DNA of 64,000 nt from Rouxiella sp. S1S-2 (GTDB lineage: Bacteria; Pseudomonadota; Gammaproteobacteria; Enterobacterales; Enterobacteriaceae): positions 2,790,001-2,854,000 of the forward strand of contig NZ_WFKL01000001.1 in NCBI RefSeq assembly GCF_009208105.1. Direction: 5' to 3'. This document shows, piece by piece, positions 9,128-19,636 of this stretch (positions are counted from its first letter, which is position 1; each line of letters begins with the position of its first letter). Below the pieces are notes generated by a model. The model was not told the DNA's origin. It was given only the letters and a program-made list of their open reading frames with translations, and did not search any database. A program made the translations under genes and the position numbers.

Positions 9128-10315
9128 ATGTTTGATTTTGATACCCCAATTGACCGCCACGGTACCTGGTGCACCCAGTGGGACTATGTTGCAGACCGTT
9201 TCGGACGCGCAGACCTGCTGCCCTTCACTATCTCGGACATGGATTTCGCCACCGCGCCGTGCATAGTAGACGCCCTTCACCAGCGCACACAACACGGCGT
9301 GTTTGGCTACAGCCGCTGGCAACAGCAAGACTTCCTCGGCGCTATTGCCCACTGGTACGAAACACGATTCAACAGCCGCATAAAAACTGAGGATCTTATT
9401 TATGGCCCCTCGGTTATTTACATGGTGGCGCAGTTTATTCGCCAATGGAGTCAACCGGGCGACGGTGTGTTGACGTTTACCCCTGCCTATGATGCTTTTT
9501 ATAAAACCATCAGTGGAAATCAGAGAAAAATCATATCTTCGCCATTGCATAAAAAAAACAACCAGTGGCTGATGGACGAATCCTTGCTGGAATCTCAGCT
9601 TGCCGACCCCGCCTGCAAAATTCTGCTGCTGTGTAGCCCGCACAATCCTACCGGTAAAGTCTGGACTGCCGCCGAGCTAAACACCCTTGCACAGTTATGT
9701 GAGCGCCACCACGTCAAGGTAATTAGCGACGAAATACATATGGACATGGTGTGGGGTAATAATCGTCATATCCCTTGGTGTGAGGTTGGCAGCAAGGACT
9801 GGGTGCTAGTCACTTCCGGTTCAAAAACCTTCAATATTCCGGCATTAACCGGTGCCTATGGCCTGGTGAGTCATGCCGAGGATGGCGCAAACTATTTACA
9901 ACAGCTCAAAAATACCGACGGACTTTCTTCGCCGTCTGTGCTGGCCGTTTTGGCACACATCACCGCCTATCGCCAAGGAGAATCTTGGCTTGAGGCTCTT
10001 CACCATTATCTCGAGCGTAATCTTGATTATGTTGCACAGCGGCTTAACCAGGCATTTCCCGAGATAAACTGGCAACCGCCGCAGTCGACCTATTTGGCAT
10101 GGATAGATATAAAAGCATTAAATATCAATGATGATACGCTTCAGAATGCGTTAATTAACCGTCAGGGCGTAGCCATTATGCCGGGTGCCACCTATGGGCC
10201 AGAGGGCCAGGGGTTCTTACGACTCAACGTCGGTTGTCCACGCATAAAGCTGGAACAAGGTCTCGATAAGCTCATTGCTGGTATTCACGCAGTGAGAGAA
10301 ATGCCGTTGCGGTAG
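9128..10315 (+). CDS. malY: Pyridoxal-phosphate C-S lyase / MalT modulator MalY
   Basis: PLP enzyme of the class I/II aminotransferase fold with cystathionine beta-lyase activity. In E. coli it also binds and inhibits the maltose activator MalT. It has 395 residues (390 in E. coli). The PLP lysine is in SGSKTFNIPAL, with DEIHMDMVW (PLP-ring aspartate) and SPHNPTGKVW also present. It follows malX after 57 bp with GAGGA before the ATG, so the two are almost certainly one operon. No malT or other mal genes are in the window, so the MalT role cannot be checked here. Confidence 0.93.
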   Translation: MFDFDTPIDRHGTWCTQWDYVADRFGRADLLPFTISDMDFATAPCIVDALHQRTQHGVFGYSRWQQQDFLGAIAHWYETRFNSRIKTEDLIYGPSVIYMVAQFIRQWSQPGDGVLTFTPAYDAFYKTISGNQRKIISSPLHKKNNQWLMDESLLESQLADPACKILLLCSPHNPTGKVWTAAELNTLAQLCERHHVKVISDEIHMDMVWGNNRHIPWCEVGSKDWVLVTSGSKTFNIPALTGAYGLVSHAEDGANYLQQLKNTDGLSSPSVLAVLAHITAYRQGESWLEALHHYLERNLDYVAQRLNQAFPEINWQPPQSTYLAWIDIKALNINDDTLQNALINRQGVAIMPGATYGPEGQGFLRLNVGCPRIKLEQGLDKLIAGIHAVREMPLR

Positions 10316-10328
10316 GCCAATCCATCCC

Positions 10329-10365
10329 AGACAAGGCTTTTTGCCTACGGTAGAAAGCCTTGTCT
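10329..10365 (+). terminator. Hairpin after malY
   Basis: A perfect 12-bp stem (10329-10340 with 10354-10365) encloses a 13-base loop, starting 14 bases after the malY stop. It is followed by AATTTCC, a poor T-run. It probably ends malXY transcription or protects its 3' end. Confidence 0.6.
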
Positions 10366-10416
10366 AATTTCCTGTGACCGTATGGCATACAAAATCAGCA
10401 GTCAAACCAGAACGCC

Positions 10417-10445
10417 GTGCCAGCGGCGCTTGAAAACGCTATAAT
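10417..10445 (+). promoter_or_regulatory. Probable sigma-70 promoter of add
   Basis: A perfect -10 element TATAAT is at 10440-10445, 39 bases before the add start. The hexamer 17 bases further up, GTGCCA, keeps half of the -35 consensus. The call rests on the -10 element. Confidence 0.45.
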
Positions 10446-10484
10446 GGTTTGCACTTTATCTACTATAAAAAATGGGTGCTGCCA

Positions 10485-11483
10485 ATGATTGACTCTCGTC
10501 TTCCCCTCACTGATATACACCGCCACCTTGATGGCAACATTCGCGCCCAGACTATTCTTGATTTAGGTCGTCAATTCAATATCTCTCTGCCCGCCAACGA
10601 ACTTGACGCTTTACGCCCGCACGTGCAAGTGATGGAAACAGCGCCAGATCTGGTGAGTTTCCTGCAAAAGCTCGACTGGGGCGTGGCCGTATTAGGCTCA
10701 TTGGACGCCTGTCACCGTATTGCACAGGAAAATGTCGCCGATGCGGCAAGAGCCGGTATCCACTATGCCGAACTGCGTTTTTCACCTTATTACATGGCAA
10801 TGAACCATAAACTCCCGGTCGCGGGCGTGGTTGAAGCCGTGATCGATGGCGTTCGCCGTGGCTGCCGCGACCACGATATTGACGTGAACCTGATTGGGAT
10901 TTTGAGTCGCACCTTTGGCGAAGAAGCCTGCCTTCAAGAGCTTGACGGCCTGTTGGCGCATAAGGATGGCATTACCGCGCTGGATTTAGCCGGTGACGAG
11001 CTGGGCTTTCCCGGTAGCCTGTTTCTCGACCACTTCAACCGCGGGCGCGATGCGGGCTGGCACATAACCGTGCATGCCGGTGAAGCGGCAGGTCCAGAAA
11101 GTATCTGGCAGGCTATTCGCGAACTCGGCGCCGAGCGTATTGGCCATGGCGTGAAAGCCGCCGAAGACCCGGAGCTGATGGACTTCCTGGCCAAGCATCA
11201 GATTGGTATCGAGTCATGCTTGACCTCAAACATTCAAACCAGCACTGTTTCATCACTTGATAAGCATCCACTGGCCCTCTTCCTGCGCCACGGCGTACTG
11301 GCCTCGATCAATACTGACGATCCTGCGGTTCAAGGCATCGAAATTGCGCATGAGTATAAAGTTGCGGCACCGGCTGCGGGCCTGACGGCGGCAGAAATCC
11401 GTCAGGCGCAGTTAAACGGCCTGAGCATGGCGTTTCTAAGCGATGCCGACAAGCAGCGTATCCGCGTGAAAGTCGAAGGGTAA
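10485..11483 (+). CDS. add: Adenosine deaminase
   Basis: Hydrolyses adenosine and deoxyadenosine to inosine and deoxyinosine plus ammonia in purine salvage. It has 332 residues. Metal and catalytic motifs are in order: DIHRHLDG (His-x-His, about residues 10-17), HAGEAAGP (His and catalytic Glu), IGHGV, and NTDDP (Asp pair) near the C-terminus. A TTG frame upstream would add 12 residues, but [14 protein letters not shown] matches the family start. The ribosome site before this ATG is weak. Position between malY and ydgJ is as in E. coli. Confidence 0.96.
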   Translation: MIDSRLPLTDIHRHLDGNIRAQTILDLGRQFNISLPANELDALRPHVQVMETAPDLVSFLQKLDWGVAVLGSLDACHRIAQENVADAARAGIHYAELRFSPYYMAMNHKLPVAGVVEAVIDGVRRGCRDHDIDVNLIGILSRTFGEEACLQELDGLLAHKDGITALDLAGDELGFPGSLFLDHFNRGRDAGWHITVHAGEAAGPESIWQAIRELGAERIGHGVKAAEDPELMDFLAKHQIGIESCLTSNIQTSTVSSLDKHPLALFLRHGVLASINTDDPAVQGIEIAHEYKVAAPAAGLTAAEIRQAQLNGLSMAFLSDADKQRIRVKVEG

Positions 11484-11528
11484 TTTTTCAGCGTCTAGAT
11501 TACATAAGCAAGCGCTGCAACGTTAAAT

Positions 11529-11560
11529 CCAAAGGGCCAGAGAGTGTTCTGGCCCTTTGG
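11529..11560. terminator. Bidirectional hairpin between add and ydgJ
   Basis: A perfect 13-bp stem (11529-11541 with 11548-11560) with a 6-base loop lies between two convergent genes. Neither side has a T-run of four or more right at the stem. The position suggests a shared terminator. Confidence 0.6.
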
Positions 11561-11591
11561 GGTAATGTCAATTACGGTCAAAAGCTCGTTA

Positions 11592-12635
11592 TCAATGGGG
11601 AATCAACACAGTCTTTTGCTGCTGTGCCGATTGTATTCCTAACTCAATTAACTCCATCACGCGAATAGCCTGCTCGGCGGTCACCGGATTTTTACCCTGC
11701 CCGTTGATGGCGTCACGCACTCCTGCATAATAAGCCGGATAGTTTCCTGGAATAGTCAGCAGGCTTTTCTCTGCCATCACTCCGTCGTGACTCAGCGTCA
11801 CCACGCCGTCACGCATGTCATAACCCCAGTCAGGCTGTGGCAAACGCTCGCCGGCTTTAAGGCGATCTTCCTGCGGGTCAAGGCCGTACTTAATGTAACT
11901 GCCCTTTTCACCCTGCACAATATAACGTGCCGTTTCAGCCGCCGCATAAACGGTGCCGTGCAGCACAACGCGACGACGAGGATAGGTTAATACGGTGTTG
12001 AAATAGTCCACCGCCTTAGCACCCGGCCGCAGCATCGCCTGATCGGATTGAATAGCATCAGGTACGCCAAATAGCTCAATCGCCTGGTCTAACAGGTGTG
12101 AACCCAGGTCATACCAAATTCCACTGCCCAACTCCGCCGACTCACGCCAGCGCGTTTGTACCTGTGGACGGAAGCGGTCGTAGTGAGATTCAAAATAGAT
12201 GATTTCACCGAGTGACCCTTCTTTTATCAAGGCTTTAAGGGTCAGAAAATCGGCGTCCCAGCGGCGGTTGTGAAAGACTGAAAGCAGTTTGCCTTTTTCT
12301 TCCGCCAGAATATTTAGCGAACGCGCTTCACCCAGCGTTACGGTAAACGGCTTGTCGACTATCACATGTTTACCGGCTTCCAGCGCCTGCTGCGCAAGCG
12401 GGAAATGGGTCGTATTTGGCGTTGGGATCACCACCAAATCGATGGTTGGATCATCGAAAACCTGCTGCGGTGAGTCGACAACCTTCACTGACGGCCAGTC
12501 CGCATGAACCTTAGTCGCATCACTGCTCGACACCACCGCCAGCTCCAGGCCCGGCGTGCCGGAAATCAATGGAGAATGGAATGTTTTACTGGCAAAGCCA
12601 TAGCCAATAATCCCAACGCGTAAAGCAGTTGTCAT
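11592..12635 (-). CDS. ydgJ: Gfo/Idh/MocA-family oxidoreductase YdgJ
   Basis: NAD(P)-dependent dehydrogenase of unknown substrate, 347 residues (346 in E. coli YdgJ). An N-terminal Rossmann domain begins VGIIGYGFASKTFHSPLI. It is followed by the family motif VIVDKPFTVTLGEA, in which the EKP-type lysine is VDKP here. The C-terminal half is the beta-sheet substrate domain. AAGGA precedes the ATG by 9 bases. It is convergent with add; after it the synteny with E. coli breaks and amyA and the ara genes intervene. Confidence 0.9.
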   Translation of the reverse strand: MTTALRVGIIGYGFASKTFHSPLISGTPGLELAVVSSSDATKVHADWPSVKVVDSPQQVFDDPTIDLVVIPTPNTTHFPLAQQALEAGKHVIVDKPFTVTLGEARSLNILAEEKGKLLSVFHNRRWDADFLTLKALIKEGSLGEIIYFESHYDRFRPQVQTRWRESAELGSGIWYDLGSHLLDQAIELFGVPDAIQSDQAMLRPGAKAVDYFNTVLTYPRRRVVLHGTVYAAAETARYIVQGEKGSYIKYGLDPQEDRLKAGERLPQPDWGYDMRDGVVTLSHDGVMAEKSLLTIPGNYPAYYAGVRDAINGQGKNPVTAEQAIRVMELIELGIQSAQQQKTVLIPH

Positions 12636-12747
12636 GGTGTGCTGTCCTTAGATTTGTTACAAAAATGTTGAAGTATTCTACCCCAAAAAGGCACTAATTC
12701 ATGTACTTGTATCACACTATCTTGCCTCGTTGAGGTAGCGCAACGTG

Positions 12748-14232
12748 CTATGCCGCTTCCTTCACCCATACGCTAACGCTGCCGCCGTTGCTGCGAAACT
12801 CAGCGGCGCCCTGGTCATCACACTGCACCGCAGAATCGACATTGCCGGTTATGTCTTTCCACTGGCTGTTAGAAAATTCATCGCCAAGAATAATGTGTTT
12901 AACGCCGTCGCCCTCGTTTGACATCACCACCACGCAGCCGGGTTTTTCCGCCGTTCCGCTGCGCACAAAGGCGATACAGTGCGGGTCGTCCAAATAGTCA
13001 GTTTGTACTCCCCAGGCGTACTGCTGGCGCGCGCTTATCAGCGTTTCGAGTTCTGTGACTTTGTTTAGCTCAATTTGGTGAGTATTGCCGTCGTCGCCGC
13101 TGTCTTCATAGCTTGCGCCAAACAGGTCAGGATAGAAAATGGCCGGCAGGCCCTGCTCGCGCAGCAGAATCAGCGCATAAGCTAAGGGTTTGAACCAGGG
13201 TTCCACAGGGATTTCTAGAGACTGCAACGGTTGGGTGTCATGGTTGGCAACGATAGTCACGGCATGCCAAGGATCGGCCTGCAACAGCGAGCCGTCAAAG
13301 ACGGTACGTAAATCGTAGTCTTTTCCACCTTTGGAGGCATTATGAAAATTAAGCAGCAAAGGCGCATCAAAGAGCATGGTCTTGCCTTCAACCTGATGAA
13401 TATACTGCTGCAACTTGTCCGTTTCGAATGACCAGTACTCGGCGACGATGAACATCGGTTCACTCGCAGCCTCTTGAATACTGTCGATCCACTCCTTATA
13501 GAACCAGGCAGGAATGTGTTTCACCGCGTCAAGACGAAAGCCAGTGCACGGAACCTGTTCAATCACCCAGCGGGCCCAGAACTTTAACTCCTCTCTGACG
13601 GCGTTGTTGCGAAAATCGATATTGGCCCCCATCAGGTAGTCGAAGTTGCCAAACTCATCGTCAACCTCTACGTTCCAGCCTTCAGCAGTATAGTCGTTCA
13701 CTATCTTGAATACGCCCTGCTCGTCGGGGTTTTCAATGTGATCTACGCCGCTGAAACAGTGATAATCCCAAACAAATTCAGAGTATTGCCCACCACGCCC
13801 GGCGAAGGTGAAACGTGTCCACGCCTCGGCGTCGATCACCTCTTCGTCAATTTCTTCGCGATTTTCCTCAGAGACGCGGTTGACTTTGATTTGCTCTTTT
13901 TCGTCGGCACCCATTTTGTGGTTGAGCACCACGTCGAGCAACACGCCCACGTTGTGCGAACGCAGTTTTTCAACCGCAGCAATCAGTTGTGCCTTATCTC
14001 CGTACTTGGTGGCCACGCTACCTTTTTGGTCAAACTCCCCCAAATCAAAGAGATCATAGGTGTCGTATCCGACTGAATATCCGCCCGACTCCCCTTTACT
14101 GGCCGGTGGCAGCCACGCCATGGTGATGCCGATAGAGGCCAGCCACTCGGCCTTTTCGGCAACTTCTGGCCAGAGTTTTCCGCCATCAGGGTAATACCAG
14201 TGAAAAAATTGCAGCAGCGTCGGATTTTCCAT
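12748..14232 (-). CDS. amyA: Cytoplasmic alpha-amylase AmyA
   Basis: Endo-hydrolase of internal alpha-1,4 glucosidic bonds, acting on intracellular maltodextrins or glycogen. It has 494 residues (495 in E. coli), with no signal peptide. Glycoside hydrolase family 13 motifs are visible: [18 protein letters not shown] (nucleophile Asp), FIVAEYWS (acid Glu) and VANHDTQP. The family start [15 protein letters not shown] was chosen; in-frame ATGs 9 and 15 bases upstream and one 123 bases upstream are alternatives, and no start has a strong ribosome site. In E. coli amyA lies elsewhere (near the fli genes), so its place beside araC is a rearrangement. Confidence 0.93.
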   Translation of the reverse strand: MENPTLLQFFHWYYPDGGKLWPEVAEKAEWLASIGITMAWLPPASKGESGGYSVGYDTYDLFDLGEFDQKGSVATKYGDKAQLIAAVEKLRSHNVGVLLDVVLNHKMGADEKEQIKVNRVSEENREEIDEEVIDAEAWTRFTFAGRGGQYSEFVWDYHCFSGVDHIENPDEQGVFKIVNDYTAEGWNVEVDDEFGNFDYLMGANIDFRNNAVREELKFWARWVIEQVPCTGFRLDAVKHIPAWFYKEWIDSIQEAASEPMFIVAEYWSFETDKLQQYIHQVEGKTMLFDAPLLLNFHNASKGGKDYDLRTVFDGSLLQADPWHAVTIVANHDTQPLQSLEIPVEPWFKPLAYALILLREQGLPAIFYPDLFGASYEDSGDDGNTHQIELNKVTELETLISARQQYAWGVQTDYLDDPHCIAFVRSGTAEKPGCVVVMSNEGDGVKHIILGDEFSNSQWKDITGNVDSAVQCDDQGAAEFRSNGGSVSVWVKEAA

Positions 14233-14425
14233 GTAATGCATTTCCATCTGTGGGAGGTCATTAATAAATAGCCCACTTTTAGGTGTTTTGGAGGGAAGTT
14301 GAGGTGATATTTTTAGGAGATGGCGTTGATTATTGAGAGCAAAAATTGGGGACATGCATTAAGAGACTGTTATTCATGCACAATTGGCTGCATGCGCAGC
14401 CAATGTTTCGTCATGACATCCTGTC

Positions 14426-15349
14426 TCAAAACTGATAGGTGGCAGCGTTTTCACTCTGCGTTCGGTATGGCTTGGCCGGGTAATTAATCTCTATGCTGCG
14501 GCGACGAAAATCACTTGGGCTAACCCCGACTCTTTTGCGGAAAACGCGGGAGAAATAGAGCTGATCGTCGTAACCCACCACGCGGCCAATCGTGGCTATC
14601 GACTCCTGAGTGGTTTGCAACAGCAGTTTGGCGCGGATAACTCTTTGGTCTTCTCGCCAGCGCAGAATGTTTATCCCCACTTGTTCGCGGAAAAGATGCG
14701 CAAGGCGTGAAGGGGAAAGGCAAACATGGCGCGCAACTTCATCAATGCGCAGCTCACCTGCCAGATTACCGGTAATAAACTGACAGGCTTCAATCACCCG
14801 TGGGTCCATGATTTTTTGCGGACTTTGCGGGTCTTCTTCCATTGCACGCAGCAGCAGTCTTTCGAGCAAATTCATGCCCAACTCCTCGCCAAACCGACGC
14901 CCAGACTTTTGAGTCTGTTCGATATTGGCAAACAGGCGGTCAAACTCGAGCAGCAAGGTGTTGTTCGGTAAGGATAAACGACCTACATCGCGGGTTTTTG
15001 TGTGCCACTCCAGCCAGTCAGCCCAGTAGGCACGTGGGCGAAAATAGACCCAGCGATGATACCAGCAGTCGCTATGGGTCGAGCGACTGTAAAGATGGCG
15101 CGCCTTGGGCGGAAACAGCAGCAGGTCGCCGGGATTGCAATAAAAAGTGTCTTCGCCGTCAAACACTTTTCCCTGGCCCTTCACGGTCAGATTAAGGATA
15201 AAACCCTTCATGCCGCCGGGCCTGTCGATAGAAAAATCGAGCGGGCCCTCGGCCTGAATAGGCGTCATTCCTGCGACCAGATATGCATTAAAGCTGTAAC
15301 CGGGAAGTAACGGATTCGACTGCTGATCTTCAATCATGCGGTGATACAT
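14426..15349 (-). CDS. araC: Arabinose operon regulator AraC
   Basis: Activates the arabinose genes with L-arabinose and represses them without it. It has 307 residues (292 in E. coli). The N-terminal arabinose-binding cupin contains [19 protein letters not shown] and [13 protein letters not shown]; the C-terminal two helix-turn-helix motifs lie in [19 protein letters not shown] and [27 protein letters not shown] precedes the ATG by 4 bases. Unlike in E. coli, it is not divergent from araB but stands downstream of araH on the same strand, 142 bp away. Confidence 0.96.
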   Translation of the reverse strand: MYHRMIEDQQSNPLLPGYSFNAYLVAGMTPIQAEGPLDFSIDRPGGMKGFILNLTVKGQGKVFDGEDTFYCNPGDLLLFPPKARHLYSRSTHSDCWYHRWVYFRPRAYWADWLEWHTKTRDVGRLSLPNNTLLLEFDRLFANIEQTQKSGRRFGEELGMNLLERLLLRAMEEDPQSPQKIMDPRVIEACQFITGNLAGELRIDEVARHVCLSPSRLAHLFREQVGINILRWREDQRVIRAKLLLQTTQESIATIGRVVGYDDQLYFSRVFRKRVGVSPSDFRRRSIEINYPAKPYRTQSENAATYQF

Positions 15350-15491
15350 CGGGCCTCCTTAAATCATCACGCTGGTCTACCCATTCTATCGGGCAATAGA
15401 ATTACTGCCCGATTGCGTTAAAGAATTGTGAAGGAAATACACTTTTCTTGGCATTTAACCTTCGAAAGGCCCATTTAAAAACTGGAATCGT

Positions 15492-16499
15492 TTACACAGC
15501 ACGTTTGGCCTTCTGTTTATAGCGGTCGAAAATCACCGCAGCCAGCAGGATCAGACCGCGCACCACGTACTGGGAAAACGGCGAAATGTTCAGCAGATTC
15601 ATGGCATTTTCCACCGTTCCCAAGATCAGCACGCCGGCGACCACGTAAGAAATTTTACCGATCCCTCCCTTGAGAGAGACACCACCCAGCACACAGGCGG
15701 AGATGACGATCAACTCATAACCCAGCGAGGTCATAGGCTGGCCGCTGGTCATGCGTGAAGCCAAGATAATCCCGGCCGCTGCCGACACCAGTCCCGACAG
15801 CACAAAGATAATGATTTTAGTGCGCACGACCGGCACCCCGGCCAGACGCGCCGCCTCCTCGTTACCGCCAATAGCCAACGTGTTGCGGCCAAATGTAGTT
15901 TTGTTAAGCAGCAGGCCAAAGGCAATCAGGCAGCCCACGGTTATCCAGATGGGCGCAGGAAGCCCAAACCAGTTGGCGTAGCCGAGCGCAAAGAAACGTT
16001 CGTCTTCAATGCCCACCGCCTTACCGTCGGAGATGATATATGCCAGTCCACGCACAATTTGCATGGTGGCCAGCGTGGTAATCAACGCATTAATTTTCAG
16101 GCGTGCAATAACAAAGCCGTTAACCAAACCAGAAAGCATACCCAGCAGCAGACCCGCGCCAACGCCAATCCATAGGCTTTCGGTTATATTTATCACCACC
16201 GCCGTGGTCACGCCCGCACAGGCAATCACCGAGGCTACGGACAGGTCGAAATCTCCCGACGCCAGGCAAAACAACATGCCGCAGGCCACCATGCCGGACA
16301 TTGATATCGCCAGTCCCAGCCCTTTCATGTTGATAAATGAACTAAAGTTAGGCACGAAGATGCTGCAGGCAATGAACAGCGCGGCAAACACCACCAGCAT
16401 GCCGTAGCTGTCCCAGATGCGCATCAGGCTTCGGCCCCCGCGCGAAGCGGCGTTCGGCTGCTCAGGTTTGGTTGTATTCGTTGTCATACTGGACATCAT
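15492..16499 (-). CDS. araH: L-arabinose ABC transporter permease AraH
   Basis: Membrane subunit of the high-affinity L-arabinose importer, 335 residues (328 in E. coli), with eight or more hydrophobic segments. It is nearly identical to my memory of E. coli AraH through stretches such as MSGMVACGMLFCLASGDFDL and ISPFSQYVVRGLILLAAVIF. It is the last gene of araFGH, 39 bp after araG. The start MMSSMTTN matches the E. coli MMSS start. Confidence 0.96.
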   Translation of the reverse strand: MMSSMTTNTTKPEQPNAASRGGRSLMRIWDSYGMLVVFAALFIACSIFVPNFSSFINMKGLGLAISMSGMVACGMLFCLASGDFDLSVASVIACAGVTTAVVINITESLWIGVGAGLLLGMLSGLVNGFVIARLKINALITTLATMQIVRGLAYIISDGKAVGIEDERFFALGYANWFGLPAPIWITVGCLIAFGLLLNKTTFGRNTLAIGGNEEAARLAGVPVVRTKIIIFVLSGLVSAAAGIILASRMTSGQPMTSLGYELIVISACVLGGVSLKGGIGKISYVVAGVLILGTVENAMNLLNISPFSQYVVRGLILLAAVIFDRYKQKAKRAV

Positions 16500-16538
16500 T
16501 TAACTCCTGCTTTTGCTTAAATCCGCACTGGCGCGCAC

Positions 16539-18128
16539 TCAGGCGGCATCCGGGGTGGTTTCTGGGTTCAATTCGGGGGTACGCAGCATCGCCAACCCCA
16601 GCGCTTTCTCTTCTGTTGCCTCTTCGTGGGTCAGCTCTCCGGAAATTGAGCCTTCACGCATCACAATAATTCTGTCGGCCAGCCCCAGCACTTCCGGCAG
16701 GTCGCTGGAAGCAAATAGCACGGCGATCCCCTGCCTGGCCAATGCATAAATCACGTTATAAATTTCATGCTTGGCGCCCACATCGATACCTCGCGTTGGC
16801 TCATCCAGCAGAATGACTTTCATCTCCTCCGACAGCCAGCGACCAAGAATGGCCTTTTGCTGATTGCCACCTGAAAGATTCATGATCAACTGCTCTGGCC
16901 CCGGCGTTTTGATGTTTAATCCTTTAATTTGTTTATCCGCATTAGTCTGCTCCCAGCGGTTGTTGATTAAACACCCGGCCTTCAGGCTTTTACGACGCGC
17001 ACTGATATTGATATTGTCGCGCACTGAGTGCACAGGAATAATTCCGTCGGCCTTGCGGTCTTCAGGGCACAGCATGATCCCGTGGCGAATCGCTTCGATG
17101 GGCGTAGTAATTTTCAGCGGCTTGCCGTCAAGAAAAAGCTGCCCGCCGGTAATTTTGGTACCGCCAAACACCCCTTTCATCAGTTCACTGCGCCCGGCGC
17201 CCACCAGCCCAAATAGGCCGACAATCTCGCCCTGACGCACTGTCAGGCTGATAGTGGATTTCACGCCTGGGGCCTTCACCTCATCAAGCTGTAAACGCAC
17301 ATCACCCAGCGGGCGTGGCTGATAGCCATAAACATCCCCTAGGTTACGCCCCACCATTGCCTGCACAAGGCTGTCGTGATTGACCTTCTGCATATCGTTG
17401 AAGGTGCGCACATAGCGCCCATCTTTAAACACGGTGATGGCGTCGCTGAGTGCAAAAATCTCCTCCATACGGTGTGAAACATAAATAATCACCCGCCCTT
17501 CGGCCCGCAGCTCGCGGATAACCCGAAACAGTTGCTCGATTTCGCGCGCTGACAGCGAACTGGTCGGTTCATCAAAGGCGATAACTTTGGCGTTACGCGC
17601 CAGCGCTTTAGCAATTTCGACCATCTGCCACTGGCCGATAGAGAGATATTTCAGCGGCGTATCGGGGTCAATATCCAGCCCCAGATGTTCAAGCTGCAGC
17701 TTTGCCTCATAGCGCAGCAGCTTGCGATTAACCCAACCACGACGGCTTGGCAACTGACCGAGATAGATATTTTCCGCCACCGTCATTTCAGGCACCAGGT
17801 GCAGCTCCTGATAAATAATTGCCACGCCCGCGTCTAGCGCATCGGTGGTGTGATTAAAGGTCACCGGCTGACCTTTGAGCAGAATTTGTCCCTGACTTGG
17901 GCTGTAGTTCCCGCTGAGAATTTTAAGCAGCGTCGATTTTCCCGCGCCATTTTCGCCCATAAGCGCGTGAATTTGACCGGCATAGCAGTCAAAACTAATG
18001 CCCTCCAGCGCCTTGACGCCGGGAAATGTTTTACCGATCCCCTGAAAGGTTAAATAGGGTTGGCGAAGATCAAACGCTTCCAGAGAAGGGATCGGCAGAG
18101 ACGACGATGTGGGAGAGATTGAAGACAT
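16539..18128 (-). CDS. araG: L-arabinose ABC transporter ATPase AraG
   Basis: Energises arabinose uptake. It has 529 residues, with two fused ABC cassettes. The first has Walker [10 protein letters not shown] and signature [13 protein letters not shown]; the second has signature [11 protein letters not shown] and Walker [12 protein letters not shown], with a degenerate Walker A (GLVGAGRSE), as usual in sugar importers. A frame extending 17 residues upstream exists, but the ATG at 18128 has AAAGG about 8 bases ahead. Even so the protein carries about 25 extra N-terminal residues, Ser/Pro-rich, relative to E. coli AraG (504). Confidence 0.96.
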   Translation of the reverse strand: MSSISPTSSSLPIPSLEAFDLRQPYLTFQGIGKTFPGVKALEGISFDCYAGQIHALMGENGAGKSTLLKILSGNYSPSQGQILLKGQPVTFNHTTDALDAGVAIIYQELHLVPEMTVAENIYLGQLPSRRGWVNRKLLRYEAKLQLEHLGLDIDPDTPLKYLSIGQWQMVEIAKALARNAKVIAFDEPTSSLSAREIEQLFRVIRELRAEGRVIIYVSHRMEEIFALSDAITVFKDGRYVRTFNDMQKVNHDSLVQAMVGRNLGDVYGYQPRPLGDVRLQLDEVKAPGVKSTISLTVRQGEIVGLFGLVGAGRSELMKGVFGGTKITGGQLFLDGKPLKITTPIEAIRHGIMLCPEDRKADGIIPVHSVRDNINISARRKSLKAGCLINNRWEQTNADKQIKGLNIKTPGPEQLIMNLSGGNQQKAILGRWLSEEMKVILLDEPTRGIDVGAKHEIYNVIYALARQGIAVLFASSDLPEVLGLADRIIVMREGSISGELTHEEATEEKALGLAMLRTPELNPETTPDAA

Positions 18129-18230
18129 AGCGGCAACCTTTTGAACATAAACGTGCGTTAACGCAATGGGTCTTTCCACTGGACAAAACCCATCGCTTAC
18201 TCTGTGACTTAGCGTGGCAACTCAGTGCCG

Positions 18231-19220
18231 TTATTTACCGCCCAGACCTTTTTTATCCAGCTCGACCTTAAAGTTGTCGCGGGTGATCAGCACCACGTCG
18301 GTCACTTCGGTAAATTTCGGTGGCTCTACGCCCTTGGTTACCCAGTCATTAAGCATCTGAATACTTTTATAGCCATGTACGTCCGGGCTTGGCAGCAGTG
18401 AGCCGTAGAAACCGGTCTGCTCTTTTTTCGACAGTTCGTTAACCGCGTCAACACCGTTGATGCCGATGCCAATCACGTTAGCCGCTTTGAAACCTTGTCC
18501 CTCGGTGGCACGCACGCCGCCAAGAACGGTGTTGTCATTCATGCCCAGAATTAGCCAGTTTTTAACATTGGGATGCTGCACCAGCAGTGAGTTTCCGGCG
18601 TCAAGCGCGCCAGGAATATCGTTGGATTTAGTCGGCACCTTGTAGATTTGTGCCACAGGGAAACCGGCGGCCTTCAGCGCGTCCATTGACCCCGTCGTAC
18701 GACGACGTGCGGTGTCGAGCTCATCGGCAGTGATCGCCATTACCCCGGTATCAGCCACGTTCCAACCACGTTTCTGCATCTCTTTATAAAGCTCTTGCCC
18801 TTGACGTTCGCCAATTTTGCTGGCGGCCATCATCACCAATGGCACGTCATCCATGGGTTTACCCTTGGCATTAACAAACTGGTCATCAACGGCAATCACC
18901 TTCAGACCATAGCTTTTGGCCTTGGCCATAATTGCTGGGCCAAGCCGCGGGTCGGGCGTGCAGATAACAAAGCCTTTAGCACCGTTGGCCGCCAGACTGT
19001 CTATCGCATTCAGCGTTTTCTCACCGTCGGGGACGGCAATTTTAATCACCTGGAAGCCGAGATCTTTTCCTGCTTTGTCTGCAAATCGCCATTCAGTCTG
19101 GAACCACGGCTCTTCCGGTTGCTTGACCAAAAAGCCTAGCTTCTCAGTATCCGCCATAGCTGAATGTGACATAAAAGCAGCCAACCCAATTGCCGCCAAC
19201 GCCTTAGTGAATTTATGCAT
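18231..19220 (-). CDS. araF: L-arabinose-binding periplasmic protein AraF
   Basis: Periplasmic receptor of the arabinose importer, 329 residues as in E. coli. The signal peptide MHKFTKALAAIGLAAFMSHS ends at about AMA-DTEKLG. The mature start KLGFLVKQPEEPWFQTEWRF is characteristic, and GIGINGVDAVNEL and NDWVTKGVEPPKF follow. It is the first gene of araFGH (102 bp to araG, possibly with a stabilising structure) and is divergent from araBA across 416 bp. Expected control is AraC with CRP. Confidence 0.97.
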   Translation of the reverse strand: MHKFTKALAAIGLAAFMSHSAMADTEKLGFLVKQPEEPWFQTEWRFADKAGKDLGFQVIKIAVPDGEKTLNAIDSLAANGAKGFVICTPDPRLGPAIMAKAKSYGLKVIAVDDQFVNAKGKPMDDVPLVMMAASKIGERQGQELYKEMQKRGWNVADTGVMAITADELDTARRRTTGSMDALKAAGFPVAQIYKVPTKSNDIPGALDAGNSLLVQHPNVKNWLILGMNDNTVLGGVRATEGQGFKAANVIGIGINGVDAVNELSKKEQTGFYGSLLPSPDVHGYKSIQMLNDWVTKGVEPPKFTEVTDVVLITRDNFKVELDKKGLGGK

Positions 19221-19636
19221 GATGCTCTCCGACCTTTTATTGTTGTTACCGGCACAAGTGGGTGCTGGCGTGAAAACGTTATCAGTAGGGTGTTTCTTAA
19301 AAAACCGACTAATAAACCTTGATATACGGGTATCGGTGATTGAGTGGAGTCAAGTCGAGGTAAGTTTTAGCTGGAATAATTTCTTAATATGTAGAGCGCT
19401 ATCACAATTAAAAATTACAGCCATTCTGTGCATATATTCAGCGATTTTAACCAAATAGTAACTTTATGACCGGCCTCACATAACCGATTTAGGGAGCAGA
19501 AAAGTACATACTTCCAGCTAATGTCTCCTCACTGCATTCCTGCCGCTGCTTTTATGGTTATCAACAGCAAAAGCCAGACAGGTTTTAACTGGCTCAAACC
19601 AGAGACGTTAAGCAAATAAATTTTAAGGGGATAACC
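19221..19636. promoter_or_regulatory. araF-araB divergent control region
   Basis: This 416-bp gap holds no gene and must contain the promoters of both ara operons. A good CRP site lies at 19465-19480. I looked for AraC half-sites of the E. coli type (TAGC-N-ATCCATA) and found none convincing. A short dyad near 19570-19600 (CCAG/CTGG repeats) is of unknown meaning. Confidence 0.6.
19465..19480. promoter_or_regulatory. CRP-cAMP binding site in the ara control region
   Basis: TATGA, six bases, TCACA: nine of the ten conserved half-site positions of TGTGA-N6-TCACA are present. It is 157 bp upstream of the araB start and 245 bp upstream of the araF start. It fits catabolite activation of both divergent operons. 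Confidence 0.7.
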